A DNA stretch of 45,533 nt from a virus: the IMG/VR virus record IMGVR_UViG_3300030101_004148, positions 1-45,533 of that record; one strand, 5' to 3'. The translations under genes and the position numbers were made by a program. The notes beneath the pieces were generated by a model. The model saw only the letters and a program-made list of their open reading frames with translations. It was not told the DNA's origin and did no database searches. Shown in pieces: positions 32,049 through 41,015 of the stretch. How positions within the stretch are numbered: the first letter of the stretch is position 1; each line of letters starts with the position of its first letter.

Positions 32049-33527
32049 TTAGTTTTGGAATAAGAAGAAGTTGTTTGCACCTAATACACAAACTGCTCTT
32101 TCAGATAAGAAGTTAACTTCCATAGCATCTAAAGAAGATGTTCTCGCACCACCAGCTGAACCAGTAATCCAAGTTTTATATCTTCTGTCTTCAGCTTCTG
32201 AAGCTCTATATCTTACATGTAAGAATGGTCTCTTAGCGTTTTTACCAAGTATTTGGTCATAAACTGAAGTAGAACCAGCTGGAACTAATAGTCCATTGAT
32301 ACCACCTGCTACTAATCCACCTCTCATTGTTGGGTCGTTTAGGTATTTCCAGTCAGACTTATAAAAGTCATAACCTCTTCTAAATCCAGAGAAACCAAGA
32401 TTTAGTGCCATCTCTTCGTCATTATCAAATAGACCATAAGATGTTCCACCACCTCCGTAAGAGTTTTGTGTGGATAACATATCGTCAATATCAAACGAGA
32501 AGTTTCTATTTAAGAAAATTACGTTTTCTTCGATTGCACCTTGCTTGTCTAATCTTTGAATAATGCTGTCGAAGTCTGCTAATGTTGTTGGGTTACCACC
32601 ACCATAAACATTACCTCTTGCACCTACTTCAAAGAATACACCTTTAGAACCACTTAGTCCAGCAACTGAACCACCACCACCTGGAGTTAATCCCTGTAGG
32701 ACATCTCCAGCACCAGAACCTGCTTCTGCTGGTACTGCTTCAACTAATGCTGTTTCCATGTAGTCTTCAAATCTTAGTCTTGTATCGTGCTCAGACTTTA
32801 GATACCATAAGTATCCACTTACTCCGTCTTCACCACTTACTTCAACCCAGCCAATCTGCGCCATATCAGAACCTGATACAGAGTATTTATCTTTTAAGAT
32901 AATTGGCTTGTTGTCAAAGAAGAAGCTATCTGCTTCTAATGAACCAGACATTCCTTCAGTTCCTTTTGCGAACTCAGAACCATAAATGAAAACATCACAC
33001 GCTACTCCCGCTGCCATAGCCTGTCCAGCTGCTTCATAATAAGCTACTGTAAATTGGTTAGGGTTTGCGTCAGTTGGTCCAGCTGTTACAATCGCTTTGT
33101 TTTGTAACGTAGAACCTGGAGTGTTGTCTGAAATCATTACAGTTTGACCTACTCTAATAACATTCTTAGCATCTCTCGCTGTGTTAGGGTTAGCTAACGC
33201 AGGATTAAAGTTAGTAATGTTATTTGGAATTGTCCAAACTGCTCCAGCGTCTGTACCTGCTGCTGCTCCAGAAGTACACGCTTTGTATTTGATATGCAAT
33301 CTTCCTTGCTCAGACCATTTAATAAGGTCAGAGTTAGAAGGCATTTCTGCTCCTACCATACGTAGGAATGAACTAATGCTTCTATTACCATATCTTTCAA
33401 ATTCTTTCTCGTAAGTATCTGGTAGATACTGATTCAAGAAATCAAAATCTTTGATATAATTCGTTTCAACAGGAACCTGTTGAGCCGAAGGTTGTAAATC
33501 GAAGCCTGGGCTAATATTTACTGCCAT
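32049..33527 (-). CDS. Major capsid protein, HK97-like, crAss-like type (492 aa)
   Basis: The N-terminal segment (PVETNYIKDFDFLNQYLP) is followed by an acidic/helical part, a Gly-rich flexible loop (~residues 285-300), and a C-terminal domain with KYLNDPTMRGG, INGLLVPAGSTSVYDQILG, and KRPFLHVRYRASEAEDRRY, then LDAMEVNFLSERAVCVLGAN. These C-terminal blocks are the familiar signature of marine crAss-like major capsid proteins with the HK97 fold. The scaffold gene is directly upstream (20-base gap) and a strong terminator follows, the usual set-up for a highly expressed capsid gene. Confidence 0.85.
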   Translation of the reverse strand: MAVNISPGFDLQPSAQQVPVETNYIKDFDFLNQYLPDTYEKEFERYGNRSISSFLRMVGAEMPSNSDLIKWSEQGRLHIKYKACTSGAAAGTDAGAVWTIPNNITNFNPALANPNTARDAKNVIRVGQTVMISDNTPGSTLQNKAIVTAGPTDANPNQFTVAYYEAAGQAMAAGVACDVFIYGSEFAKGTEGMSGSLEADSFFFDNKPIILKDKYSVSGSDMAQIGWVEVSGEDGVSGYLWYLKSEHDTRLRFEDYMETALVEAVPAEAGSGAGDVLQGLTPGGGGSVAGLSGSKGVFFEVGARGNVYGGGNPTTLADFDSIIQRLDKQGAIEENVIFLNRNFSFDIDDMLSTQNSYGGGGTSYGLFDNDEEMALNLGFSGFRRGYDFYKSDWKYLNDPTMRGGLVAGGINGLLVPAGSTSVYDQILGKNAKRPFLHVRYRASEAEDRRYKTWITGSAGGARTSSLDAMEVNFLSERAVCVLGANNFFLFQN

Positions 33528-33547
33528 AACTTTATAATTTTAATTTG

Positions 33548-34687
33548 TTAAACTTTTTTAATACTTCTAATTTTGAGACCTCTACCACTCGAAGTATCTC
33601 CTACAGCTTTTATTTTTAAACTATTTTTCGTGCTAAGTTGCGGGGCTCTACGAACATCCATATTGATATTCTTAGATTTTCTTGCTACATCATCTACTGT
33701 TGCAGCAACACCCTGCTCATAAAAGAACTTTGCAAACTTTTCAGGATTCATGGCTATTGACATAGCTCTGTGATATCCTGCTGCGTCTTTCATAAGTCCA
33801 TTCTCATCATTATATTTTGAGATGAAATTATTAAAATCCATTTGCTTGTTCTTTAATTCTTCAGCAGTCCCTGGTTTATAGAGAATTGATTTGTCGTCGC
33901 TAACGTTAAACTCAAAACCTTTGAATTCTTCGCCAAACACTTTGTTTGTACGCTCCTCAAAATTTTTTCTCATAAGCTGGAAGCTTTCCTTCTGAGAGTT
34001 AGATTCCTCTAACATTGTCTTGTAAGCATTAAGATTGTTTTCTTGTTCATCAGATAATCCACCCCCACTTGACTCAAGGGGAACTTTATACTTATCTTTC
34101 TGTTCTTTAAAAAACTTTCTTGCTTTTGCAAGCTCTCTCTTTTTAGCTAACTTTTTCTTCTTAATATCTTTTTCGTCATCTTCTTCACTATCGTATCCGA
34201 ATCTGTCGTCCATGATATCTTGAATATCTATAGCGTCAAGACCTTCTTCTTGAACACCAAGATAATCAGCTAAAACCGAATCTTCATCCATGTCATCGTA
34301 GTTCTTTTGTAATTTATAAAAGTCCTCGATTCCACGGCCTGTTTCTTTCTTATAATCAAAATACAATTTAACATCTTCAGGTAAATCTGGATTTGATTCT
34401 TTAGTTTCAAATAATTCTTCAACTGAGTTGATGTCTTTGTTGTACCTCTCTTTAATAAAATTAAGAACATGTTCGTCATTTAACTCTGACGAGGGAGTTT
34501 TTTCTTCTACAGCTGGAGTTTCCTCAGCTGGTTTCTCCTTCTCTTCTGCTTTTGGTTCAACCTTTTCAGGTTTTTCCTCCGCTTGAGTTTCTTGTTGTTG
34601 AGCTTCGTGTTTTTTTAACAACTGCTCTTCTATTTCGGCTTTTGATTTTTGAGTGTTACCGTCCACTGCTTTTACTTTTATTTCCAT
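33548..34687 (-). CDS. Scaffold-like protein (379 aa)
   Basis: Located immediately before the MCP gene. The sequence is highly charged, with a Glu/Lys/Ala/Pro linker up to about residue 65, then helical Asp/Glu-rich segments, a Lys-rich coil (DEKDIKKKKLAKKRELAKA near residue 172) and a basic C-terminus with GRGLKIRSIKKV. This is the composition of phage scaffolding proteins, which guide prohead assembly and leave or are cleaved. No protease motif is visible. Confidence 0.65.
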   Translation of the reverse strand: MEIKVKAVDGNTQKSKAEIEEQLLKKHEAQQQETQAEEKPEKVEPKAEEKEKPAEETPAVEEKTPSSELNDEHVLNFIKERYNKDINSVEELFETKESNPDLPEDVKLYFDYKKETGRGIEDFYKLQKNYDDMDEDSVLADYLGVQEEGLDAIDIQDIMDDRFGYDSEEDDEKDIKKKKLAKKRELAKARKFFKEQKDKYKVPLESSGGGLSDEQENNLNAYKTMLEESNSQKESFQLMRKNFEERTNKVFGEEFKGFEFNVSDDKSILYKPGTAEELKNKQMDFNNFISKYNDENGLMKDAAGYHRAMSIAMNPEKFAKFFYEQGVAATVDDVARKSKNINMDVRRAPQLSTKNSLKIKAVGDTSSGRGLKIRSIKKV

Positions 34688-34703
34688 TAGATTAAATTTT
34701 TAA

Positions 34704-34711
34704 CAAAATTA
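34704..34711 (-). promoter_or_regulatory. Candidate -7 element upstream of the scaffold-MCP genes
   Basis: TAATTTTG on the - strand matches TAnnTTTG and ends about 16 bases before the scaffold ATG. The upstream -33 box is weak (TTG, too close). It could add a dedicated promoter for scaffold and capsid. Confidence 0.35.
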
Positions 34712-34732
34712 AACAATATTTATTTACCAATT

Positions 34733-35287
34733 TTAGGCGTTATTTAGGTGATTATATAAATCTTGTCCTAATTTTTCACCTATGTCTTTATCAGATTTAT
34801 AATGTACCCTGGCAACAATTCTGCTTTTAGAAACATTTTCTGCAACCTGTGTAAACTCTTTTTTCATTTCAGGAAACATGTCAGATAAAACTAAAGCTAT
34901 TAATTTACTTTGAGCAGAATGTCCAGAAGGAAATGCAGGAGTTTGAGCACTATCCATCTTATGATATTTTAAATCTATGCCAAAGTTTTTAGCTAATACG
35001 TTTGGTCTTTTCCTGTCGTGATAATTTTTTATACGCATTATTATAGGTTTGGATTTACCTATTAAATCCATAACTAACTCAGAAGGATATTCTCTTTTTC
35101 TATTTACAAAAAGACGTTTAAACGACTCATGTATATCGTCATACTTGTTAGCAAATGGTATATCTAATTTTTGAGTTTGTAATGATTTTATTTCATTAAG
35201 AGTTTTCAAACTAATATCTGAAGGATATTTTATTGACTTATATTTTTTGATATTGAAACCACTAAACATAGAAGGAATACTATCCAT
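34733..35287 (-). CDS. PAP2/class A acid phosphatase-like protein (184 aa)
   Basis: All three PAP2 signature blocks are present: K87-x6-R94-P95 (KNYHDRKRP), P120-S-G-H123 and S155-R-x5-H162-x3-D166 (SRIVARVHYKSD). These form the vanadate-like phosphate pocket with His123 and His162 as catalytic residues. No signal peptide or membrane helix is visible, so it is a soluble cytoplasmic or virion-borne phosphatase rather than a membrane lipid phosphatase. It lies six bases after portal and before scaffold in the packaging/capsid operon. Substrate unknown: lipid phosphate, undecaprenyl diphosphate, a nucleotide or a phosphoprotein are all possible. GTTTAAAC at 35116 lies within it. Confidence 0.8.
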   Translation of the reverse strand: MDSIPSMFSGFNIKKYKSIKYPSDISLKTLNEIKSLQTQKLDIPFANKYDDIHESFKRLFVNRKREYPSELVMDLIGKSKPIIMRIKNYHDRKRPNVLAKNFGIDLKYHKMDSAQTPAFPSGHSAQSKLIALVLSDMFPEMKKEFTQVAENVSKSRIVARVHYKSDKDIGEKLGQDLYNHLNNA

Positions 35288-35293
35288 AGAAAA

Positions 35294-37729
35294 TTATTTA
35301 GGTCCAAACTCTGCTAAATCAAAACCATCTAAAGTGTCTTCGTTTGATTCAAACTTTACTGCTGGTAAGTTTCTTTTTCTTTGTTCAATAAGTTTGGATT
35401 GCTGTGTGTTAGCTTGACTAATCCTATCTGATTTTCCTCTTTCTTTTGCTGCTTCTCTTTTGTCTATTTGAGATTGTTCAATGCCTTTCAACTGCATGTT
35501 ATAGGCAAATTCAGTTTCCATAAGTTGCGATTTTAACATAGCTTCGTTTTTCATTTTTTCTATTTCCATAGCAATCTCAGCTTGTTTTATTTGCATCTTA
35601 GATTGAGTTTCTGCAGCTATTCTTTGTTGCTCGGTTTGTGCAGCCATCATTGCTGCTTGTTGTTGCATTTGCGCTTGAGCAGCTTGTTGCATCTGTGCTT
35701 GCTGCTGTTCCATAGCAGCCTTTCTTTTTCTTTTAGTTTTTAAAAGTTGATTAGCCATTTTGAGATTATGAATCTCTCTAATATCTAACGCATCTTCTAA
35801 ATTGATATCATTTTTAGATAAAGCCATTTGTATGTTTGCTTCAAGCATCGCTCTTTCCTCTTCATCTGGTGCTAACTCTAAAAATATACCGAAACTATAC
35901 AGATATAAATTCTTAATATCTTCAAGTAAGTTTAAATTATATTTACCTATTTGCATAGCAAACTGGTCTTTGAAATCTGAATATTCTAAAACATCAGCTG
36001 TTCTTAATACTATACCCTCTGCTAATCTTCTGGTAATATACAAGCTCGCATTTAATATGTGCCTTGTAGCTGTATTAGAATTTAGAGCTGCTAATTTCTG
36101 TACACCAACCAAGGCATCTGGATTTGGTGTAGAACCATCGCGCGCTTCATTAAGACCTGTAACTGTTCTAATCATATCAAGATAATGATTATAGTTTTGA
36201 ATTAACATTTGCATTTTAGCACCACCACTATTAGATGTTAATTGTGTTATAGGAATTTTGGCATTATTAAATTCACCATCTTGAGTAAAACTTCTACCCA
36301 CTACACTACCTGTTTGGAAATAAAGCCTCAGAGCGTCTTCAGGATTGTAAGCATTACCAGTACCCAAATCAACTTCATTAAGCCCGTCAGCGTCTATAAA
36401 AACACCGTCAGGAACCATTCTGGATATTACCTGCTGCAGCTTCAAATGTGTTACTTGAATTAAATCTGCAAAAGGTATCATTCTTCTTACCAAAGATTCA
36501 TACATACCTTTATATAATCTTGGCGCACAAGCTACATAATTTGGTAAAGCATTTTGACTTGCAGCTTTTGGTCTTACCATATTTTCTGCAAGCTCCCATT
36601 TTAAAAGAATGTTTGTACCCATCACCATTATACCATCATACCAAACTTCTATCTTTTTTTCAACTCTCTCGAATTTACCTTCAACCATCATTTCTTCTGG
36701 TGGATTGAAGCTTTCATCTTTTTGTACTACTTTAAAAGTGCCATCAGGCATTTCTTTTCTTTTGTAAACGAAAGTATGTGTGGTTTTATAATTAAAATAT
36801 AGTAATGTACAAGTGTCTCTATAAAACAAAGAGTTTTCATAATACTGTGCATTGTTATAATAATTATACCATGACTGACTATACTTTGCAATTTCCTGCA
36901 TATCTTCATTTGTAATATCAGGATTTATTTTTACAAGTTCAGCCATAGGTATAGTTTTCAATTCACCCCAATAAAAACAATCTTTGAAATAAGGGTCTTC
37001 AGTATAACTATAAACTACATTAGCTGGGTCAACATAATTAATTTCTATACCTTGACCAGGCAAAAACTGATGTTTAGTCATACCCACACCAATAGTCATA
37101 ATATCATAATCAACTCTTTTACGAATATCTTGATAATGATTTTGATTTAATACTGTATCTATAGCCTCTTCAGCTGCAATCTCCACAGCAGGTTTATATT
37201 TCATTTGCATGAACAATTCCAGCTCTTCATCGTTTTCTGGTAAATCATCCTCAGCGGTTTGAAATACATTGAGCTCAAAGTCCTCTTCTATTTGTTGAAA
37301 TAAAGGACGAGCAATCATTTCACCTTCTACTTTCTTTTGAAACGCATCTCTTTTTTCAGCAGACATTGCGTCTTCCGCAAAAGCGTTTACTTTAAATAGT
37401 CTATCATTTAAACCATTTACAACTATGTCTACAAATTTTGGAATTATTGGAACTGGTGTCCAATCTAAATTAAGGTAAGATAAATCACCATCAATGGCAA
37501 TCTCATTTTTATACTTTTGTACAGACTGCTCACCCCTTGCGTATAATCGTAATCTATTGAATTCAGCCCACTGATTTAAATACCTACAGGAGCCATTATC
37601 TTTTCTAAACCACTCGTATTGAATTGCCTGCCCAACTTGCAGTCCATACTCAGCAGTATCTTTTTGAGCATCAGTGGCAAATTCATCTGGGAATGCAGCT
37701 GCTTTTAAGTTAATTTCTACTTGTTTCAT
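35294..37729 (-). CDS. Portal protein (811 aa)
   Basis: The sequence has the portal layout of crAss-like phages. A helical N-terminal segment precedes LYARGEQSVQKYKNEIA, then PVPIIPKFVDIVVNGLND (about residues 92-109). A long mixed core includes VDYDIMTIGVGMTKHQFLPG and YVDPANVVYSYTEDPYFKD, followed by helices with the AALNSNTATRHILNASL stretch. The C-terminus is a long Gln/Ala-rich coiled coil (barrel/crown). It forms the dodecameric DNA channel. The ATG overlaps the TerL stop by an ATGA junction. Confidence 0.75.
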   Translation of the reverse strand: MKQVEINLKAAAFPDEFATDAQKDTAEYGLQVGQAIQYEWFRKDNGSCRYLNQWAEFNRLRLYARGEQSVQKYKNEIAIDGDLSYLNLDWTPVPIIPKFVDIVVNGLNDRLFKVNAFAEDAMSAEKRDAFQKKVEGEMIARPLFQQIEEDFELNVFQTAEDDLPENDEELELFMQMKYKPAVEIAAEEAIDTVLNQNHYQDIRKRVDYDIMTIGVGMTKHQFLPGQGIEINYVDPANVVYSYTEDPYFKDCFYWGELKTIPMAELVKINPDITNEDMQEIAKYSQSWYNYYNNAQYYENSLFYRDTCTLLYFNYKTTHTFVYKRKEMPDGTFKVVQKDESFNPPEEMMVEGKFERVEKKIEVWYDGIMVMGTNILLKWELAENMVRPKAASQNALPNYVACAPRLYKGMYESLVRRMIPFADLIQVTHLKLQQVISRMVPDGVFIDADGLNEVDLGTGNAYNPEDALRLYFQTGSVVGRSFTQDGEFNNAKIPITQLTSNSGGAKMQMLIQNYNHYLDMIRTVTGLNEARDGSTPNPDALVGVQKLAALNSNTATRHILNASLYITRRLAEGIVLRTADVLEYSDFKDQFAMQIGKYNLNLLEDIKNLYLYSFGIFLELAPDEEERAMLEANIQMALSKNDINLEDALDIREIHNLKMANQLLKTKRKRKAAMEQQQAQMQQAAQAQMQQQAAMMAAQTEQQRIAAETQSKMQIKQAEIAMEIEKMKNEAMLKSQLMETEFAYNMQLKGIEQSQIDKREAAKERGKSDRISQANTQQSKLIEQRKRNLPAVKFESNEDTLDGFDLAEFGPK

Positions 37730-39975
37730 TTATTAATAATTCGACTAACTTTTTCGCTGTTGTTATATCTTGCAAAGTTAATGCTAATTTTTGTCTTTTC
37801 TTTAGTCGGTGTATATAAGTGTTTTTGGTTAGCCATTATAGCTAAACCAGAACTTATAGAAGCGTCAAACTTAGTTCTATTACTAATATCAAACTTAGCC
37901 CAATCTTCAAGTGTTCGTTGAAAATACATACTACCCATATCACCTTCTGTCCTATACACGCCATCCAAATCAATTCCTATATTCTTTTCAATATATGATT
38001 CAATAGCAGATGCGTGTGATTGTTTTACATCCTCTGACGTGTTTGGTATACCCCCTAACTCTCTTTCAGTTTTAGAAAGTTTATTAAACGTTTTGTCAGG
38101 TCTGTTTAAACAAAACCCTCGATATCCTCTATTTTTAAAATGATATAACAATCGAGGTTTATTATTTTCACATAATATAGGCATGCCATAAAAAACACAT
38201 GCCATCAATACTTCCTCAAAAAATATTTCAGCTGTTTGTGGTCTTGCTATGTATTCCAAAAAAAAATGACTACTTGGAATTTCTTCCATACTAAACTTAG
38301 TTAAACCGTGTAAAGAGCCATTAGAACCTTTACCTACTACAACACCTGATATATCATAAGAGTCGCAACCAAATGAGCCTAAATGTTCATTGCCAGGAAA
38401 GAACCTATTATTCTTTCTAATAACGTTGTTTTGAAGAGAGCGTTTAGGAATGTAAGTTACAAAAAATCTTCCTCTTTTATTTGGAGTCCACACAACATTG
38501 GTATCTTTAATTCCATTTTCCCAACTAAAAGAACCTTGAGTTATAAAATGTTCTTTAATTATACTATCATTGTAATCAATCTGTTGATAAATTTTAGTTA
38601 GATTAAATATTGATTGTTTACTTTCATCTCTGAAAGCATGTGACTCTGAGCGAGGAAATTGCCTGTAGTATTCATTAAGTGCATCTGGGTCATTTTTCAA
38701 AGATATTACTTCGTTTTCCCAATAATTAACTGCACCTTGGTATATAGCTTCATCATCTATGCCTACTACCTCTTGACTCGGTGTGTTGAGAACAGGCATT
38801 CCATATCTATCTATAAAACCTTCCATGTTCCACTCCATAGGTACAAATAAAGAATACAACCCGCTTTTTGTCTGTCCATTTGCATTTCTTTTAGTACAAT
38901 CAGAATCATTATATAAGCTTTTAAAATTTCTTCCTCCTTTATCTAAAGCATTTGATGTTGAGCCCATCATACATTTACCAATAATTTTACTACCTAATCT
39001 TAAACAAGTTTTTGTAACCCTCCAGTTATTTAATATGTTTTCAGGTTTTTCCCATTTACCACTTTCATCATGTATTAATAGTTGTAACTTCTCACCATCA
39101 TAACTATTATCAGAAGTATTCTTCCAATCTATAGTAGTATCCAGACCTTCTAAAACTTCTTCTTCAATATTAAACATATTTTTCTTTGTAATTTTTGAAG
39201 CTGGCACTCTATAAGCTAATTCAGTTTTTGGCTTATCCATACCATCTTGTATTGGTTTAAAAAAGAATGGATAATTGTTTGATATAGGAACTATTTTATC
39301 TGTAAACATTTTTTTTGCATCTGCTCCAGTTTTTGATAAAATTCCTATTCTGGCATTTTTAGTTATAGTGCCCGTATTTACACCTTCACAAGAACTCATA
39401 AATGAAAAACCAGAACGCCTAATTTTTAAATAACACATTCCGAAACTTCTATTGTCAGCTTTACATGCTTCCCAAAATAAATAAAATATTCTATTAGCTT
39501 CTCTATAATCAGGATGTCCAACATCAATTTTAGTCCACTGTAAATACATATAATGAGTGCCAGTGATATATGTAGGTTTACCATTATTCATAAACCAAAA
39601 TCCTTCTTCTCTTCTATTAAATTCTTCTTCAATGTAATCAACCCATTGATTTTTAAATGATGAGGGTGCTTCGTGCCATTGAAATATAGATGATATTCTT
39701 TTTAAAACAGCAGGTATTTCTGAAACCTGCCAATATTGCTCCTCCTTTTTGTCAGACCGTTTAAACACTTTCTTGGGCGTAGCAGGTAAAGCTATTCTTA
39801 AACCTGAAACATGTATAATATCTCCAATAGTTCCGTTCTTAGATATTATAATAACATCATACTTATCATTATAACCATACCTCCAAGTTCTTGCTTTGTT
39901 TTTGCGAGACAATATGTTAGCAGGAATTAATCCTTTACATAAATTAGAAATATTATTTTGATTTACGTTCTGCAA
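37726..39975 (-). CDS. terL: Terminase large subunit (749 aa)
   Basis: This is the packaging motor and nuclease. The ATPase half has a Walker A-like KIRRSGFS at residues 184-191 (a nonstandard P-loop, as seen in other large Bacteroidetes-phage terminases) and Walker B LQLLIHDE at 297-304. The nuclease half begins at GSFGCDSYDISG (Asp538/Asp541), with acidic residues farther on completing the RNase H-like metal site. Length is typical for crAss-like TerL. It overlaps the small-terminase candidate (23 bases) and the portal start. GTTTAAAC sites at 38104 and 39759 lie inside. Confidence 0.85.
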   Translation of the reverse strand: MQNVNQNNISNLCKGLIPANILSRKNKARTWRYGYNDKYDVIIISKNGTIGDIIHVSGLRIALPATPKKVFKRSDKKEEQYWQVSEIPAVLKRISSIFQWHEAPSSFKNQWVDYIEEEFNRREEGFWFMNNGKPTYITGTHYMYLQWTKIDVGHPDYREANRIFYLFWEACKADNRSFGMCYLKIRRSGFSFMSSCEGVNTGTITKNARIGILSKTGADAKKMFTDKIVPISNNYPFFFKPIQDGMDKPKTELAYRVPASKITKKNMFNIEEEVLEGLDTTIDWKNTSDNSYDGEKLQLLIHDESGKWEKPENILNNWRVTKTCLRLGSKIIGKCMMGSTSNALDKGGRNFKSLYNDSDCTKRNANGQTKSGLYSLFVPMEWNMEGFIDRYGMPVLNTPSQEVVGIDDEAIYQGAVNYWENEVISLKNDPDALNEYYRQFPRSESHAFRDESKQSIFNLTKIYQQIDYNDSIIKEHFITQGSFSWENGIKDTNVVWTPNKRGRFFVTYIPKRSLQNNVIRKNNRFFPGNEHLGSFGCDSYDISGVVVGKGSNGSLHGLTKFSMEEIPSSHFFLEYIARPQTAEIFFEEVLMACVFYGMPILCENNKPRLLYHFKNRGYRGFCLNRPDKTFNKLSKTERELGGIPNTSEDVKQSHASAIESYIEKNIGIDLDGVYRTEGDMGSMYFQRTLEDWAKFDISNRTKFDASISSGLAIMANQKHLYTPTKEKTKISINFARYNNSEKVSRIINK

Positions 39976-40228
39976 AGCCTTTTGGTAAATTATTAGTTTT
40001 TATTTCTTTTCCCTCCAACTTATCTCTTTCTTCATCTATTCGTTTAAGTATTTCAAAAGCATCAAATATAGCAAGCTTTTTTGTTGCGGCAGCATTTTTA
40101 AGTCTATCTGCTGCTAACTCATCATCTGGGTCTGGCTTTATAATTTTTTCTTTTGCAACATCGATTAATTCTTTAACAGCTTTTTCTCCAGCTTGTATAA
40201 TCTGTAATTTAATTGCTTTCGTGTCCAT
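39953..40228 (-). CDS. Candidate small terminase subunit (91 aa)
   Basis: A short, all-helical protein ending 23 bases inside TerL. Residues 5-27 form one helix (KLQIIQAGEKAVKELIDVAK), then DDELAADRLKNAAATKKLAIFDAFEILKRI and a basic tail. This size, helix content and position directly upstream of terL fit small terminase subunits, which bind packaging-start DNA as a ring. No helix-turn-helix can be proven by eye. Confidence 0.5.
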   Translation of the reverse strand: MDTKAIKLQIIQAGEKAVKELIDVAKEKIIKPDPDDELAADRLKNAAATKKLAIFDAFEILKRIDEERDKLEGKEIKTNNLPKGFAERKSK

Positions 40229-40787
40229 CTTTTAAAGTTATATTATTAGTATACATTCTGTATAGTTTTTCGTCGTCTATTTTAAATTCATACTCACTGT
40301 TAGGTTGAAATGATATTTTATCACCAGGCAATATGTTTAAACGTTCTAATTGTTTATTGCCGTATTTTAATATGCCCCAAAGTGGTTCTTCATTTTCAGC
40401 TACATCTATGTATTTTTTTTTGATAGGTATAGGTTTTACAAAACAATACTTGTCATGACTATACCACTTACCATTTTGTTTATACATATAAAATTGATAA
40501 TCATCAACTAAAAACAAATCATCTATAATCCAACTTCTACCACTTTTTTGTCTTCCATAAATATCGTTATAATATTTAAAAACATTATGGTGAACAACAA
40601 GAGTATCACCTTTTTTAATTTTTCCTTTGTAATTAATTGGAATATTTACTACAGTAGCAAAGCGTGTAGAAACAGTATGGTCTTCTTCAGATGTACTAAT
40701 AAAAAACTTTTTTTCACCATAATATTTTATATTATCATAACGCCTATCGTTGTAGGGTTTTACAATAAAACAAAAAGGTGATTGCAT
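40209..40787 (-). CDS. GroES/Cpn10-like co-chaperonin (192 aa)
   Basis: Two half-barrel patterns are visible. The N-terminal half has INYKGKIKKGDTLVVHHNVF and IIDDLFLVDDYQFYMY. The C-terminal half has LERLNILPGDKISFQPNSEY followed by EFKIDDEKLYRMYTNNITL, which resembles the end of GroES (GDxVLF...EVKIDGExYLIL...DIL). The protein is about twice GroES length, so it may be two GroES-like units or one unit with a long mobile region. A phage co-chaperonin would assist capsid-protein folding on host GroEL. It is embedded in the packaging operon, overlapping the small-terminase candidate. GTTTAAAC at 40335 lies within it. Confidence 0.6.
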   Translation of the reverse strand: MQSPFCFIVKPYNDRRYDNIKYYGEKKFFISTSEEDHTVSTRFATVVNIPINYKGKIKKGDTLVVHHNVFKYYNDIYGRQKSGRSWIIDDLFLVDDYQFYMYKQNGKWYSHDKYCFVKPIPIKKKYIDVAENEEPLWGILKYGNKQLERLNILPGDKISFQPNSEYEFKIDDEKLYRMYTNNITLKDGHESN

Positions 40788-41011
40788 TAAAAATTAATAT
40801 TATATTCCAAAGAAATAGGAAGGGTGTTTTTAAATTCTTTCCAAAGTAAAATTTCTTTTTTTTGAATAATCCAAATTTTATAGGAATCTAATTCGTGGTC
40901 GTGCTGTATTAAATGAATTTGGTAGTTACCGCCTAAAACGTCCTGCCCTACTATGTAGTGCATTGCTCCAGACTTATAGTCTGCACCTATAGAAATCTTA
41001 CGTATGTCCAT
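40787..41011 (-). CDS. Hypothetical late protein (74 aa)
   Basis: A small beta-rich protein (KISIGADYKSGAMHYIVGQ, YQIHLIQHDHELDSYKIWII) with no catalytic motif. Its stop and the GroES-like ATG share a base, so both are in one operon. Proteins of this look are common in Bacteroidetes phages; function unknown. Confidence 0.55.
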   Translation of the reverse strand: MDIRKISIGADYKSGAMHYIVGQDVLGGNYQIHLIQHDHELDSYKIWIIQKKEILLWKEFKNTLPISLEYNINF

Positions 41012-41015
41012 TTAA

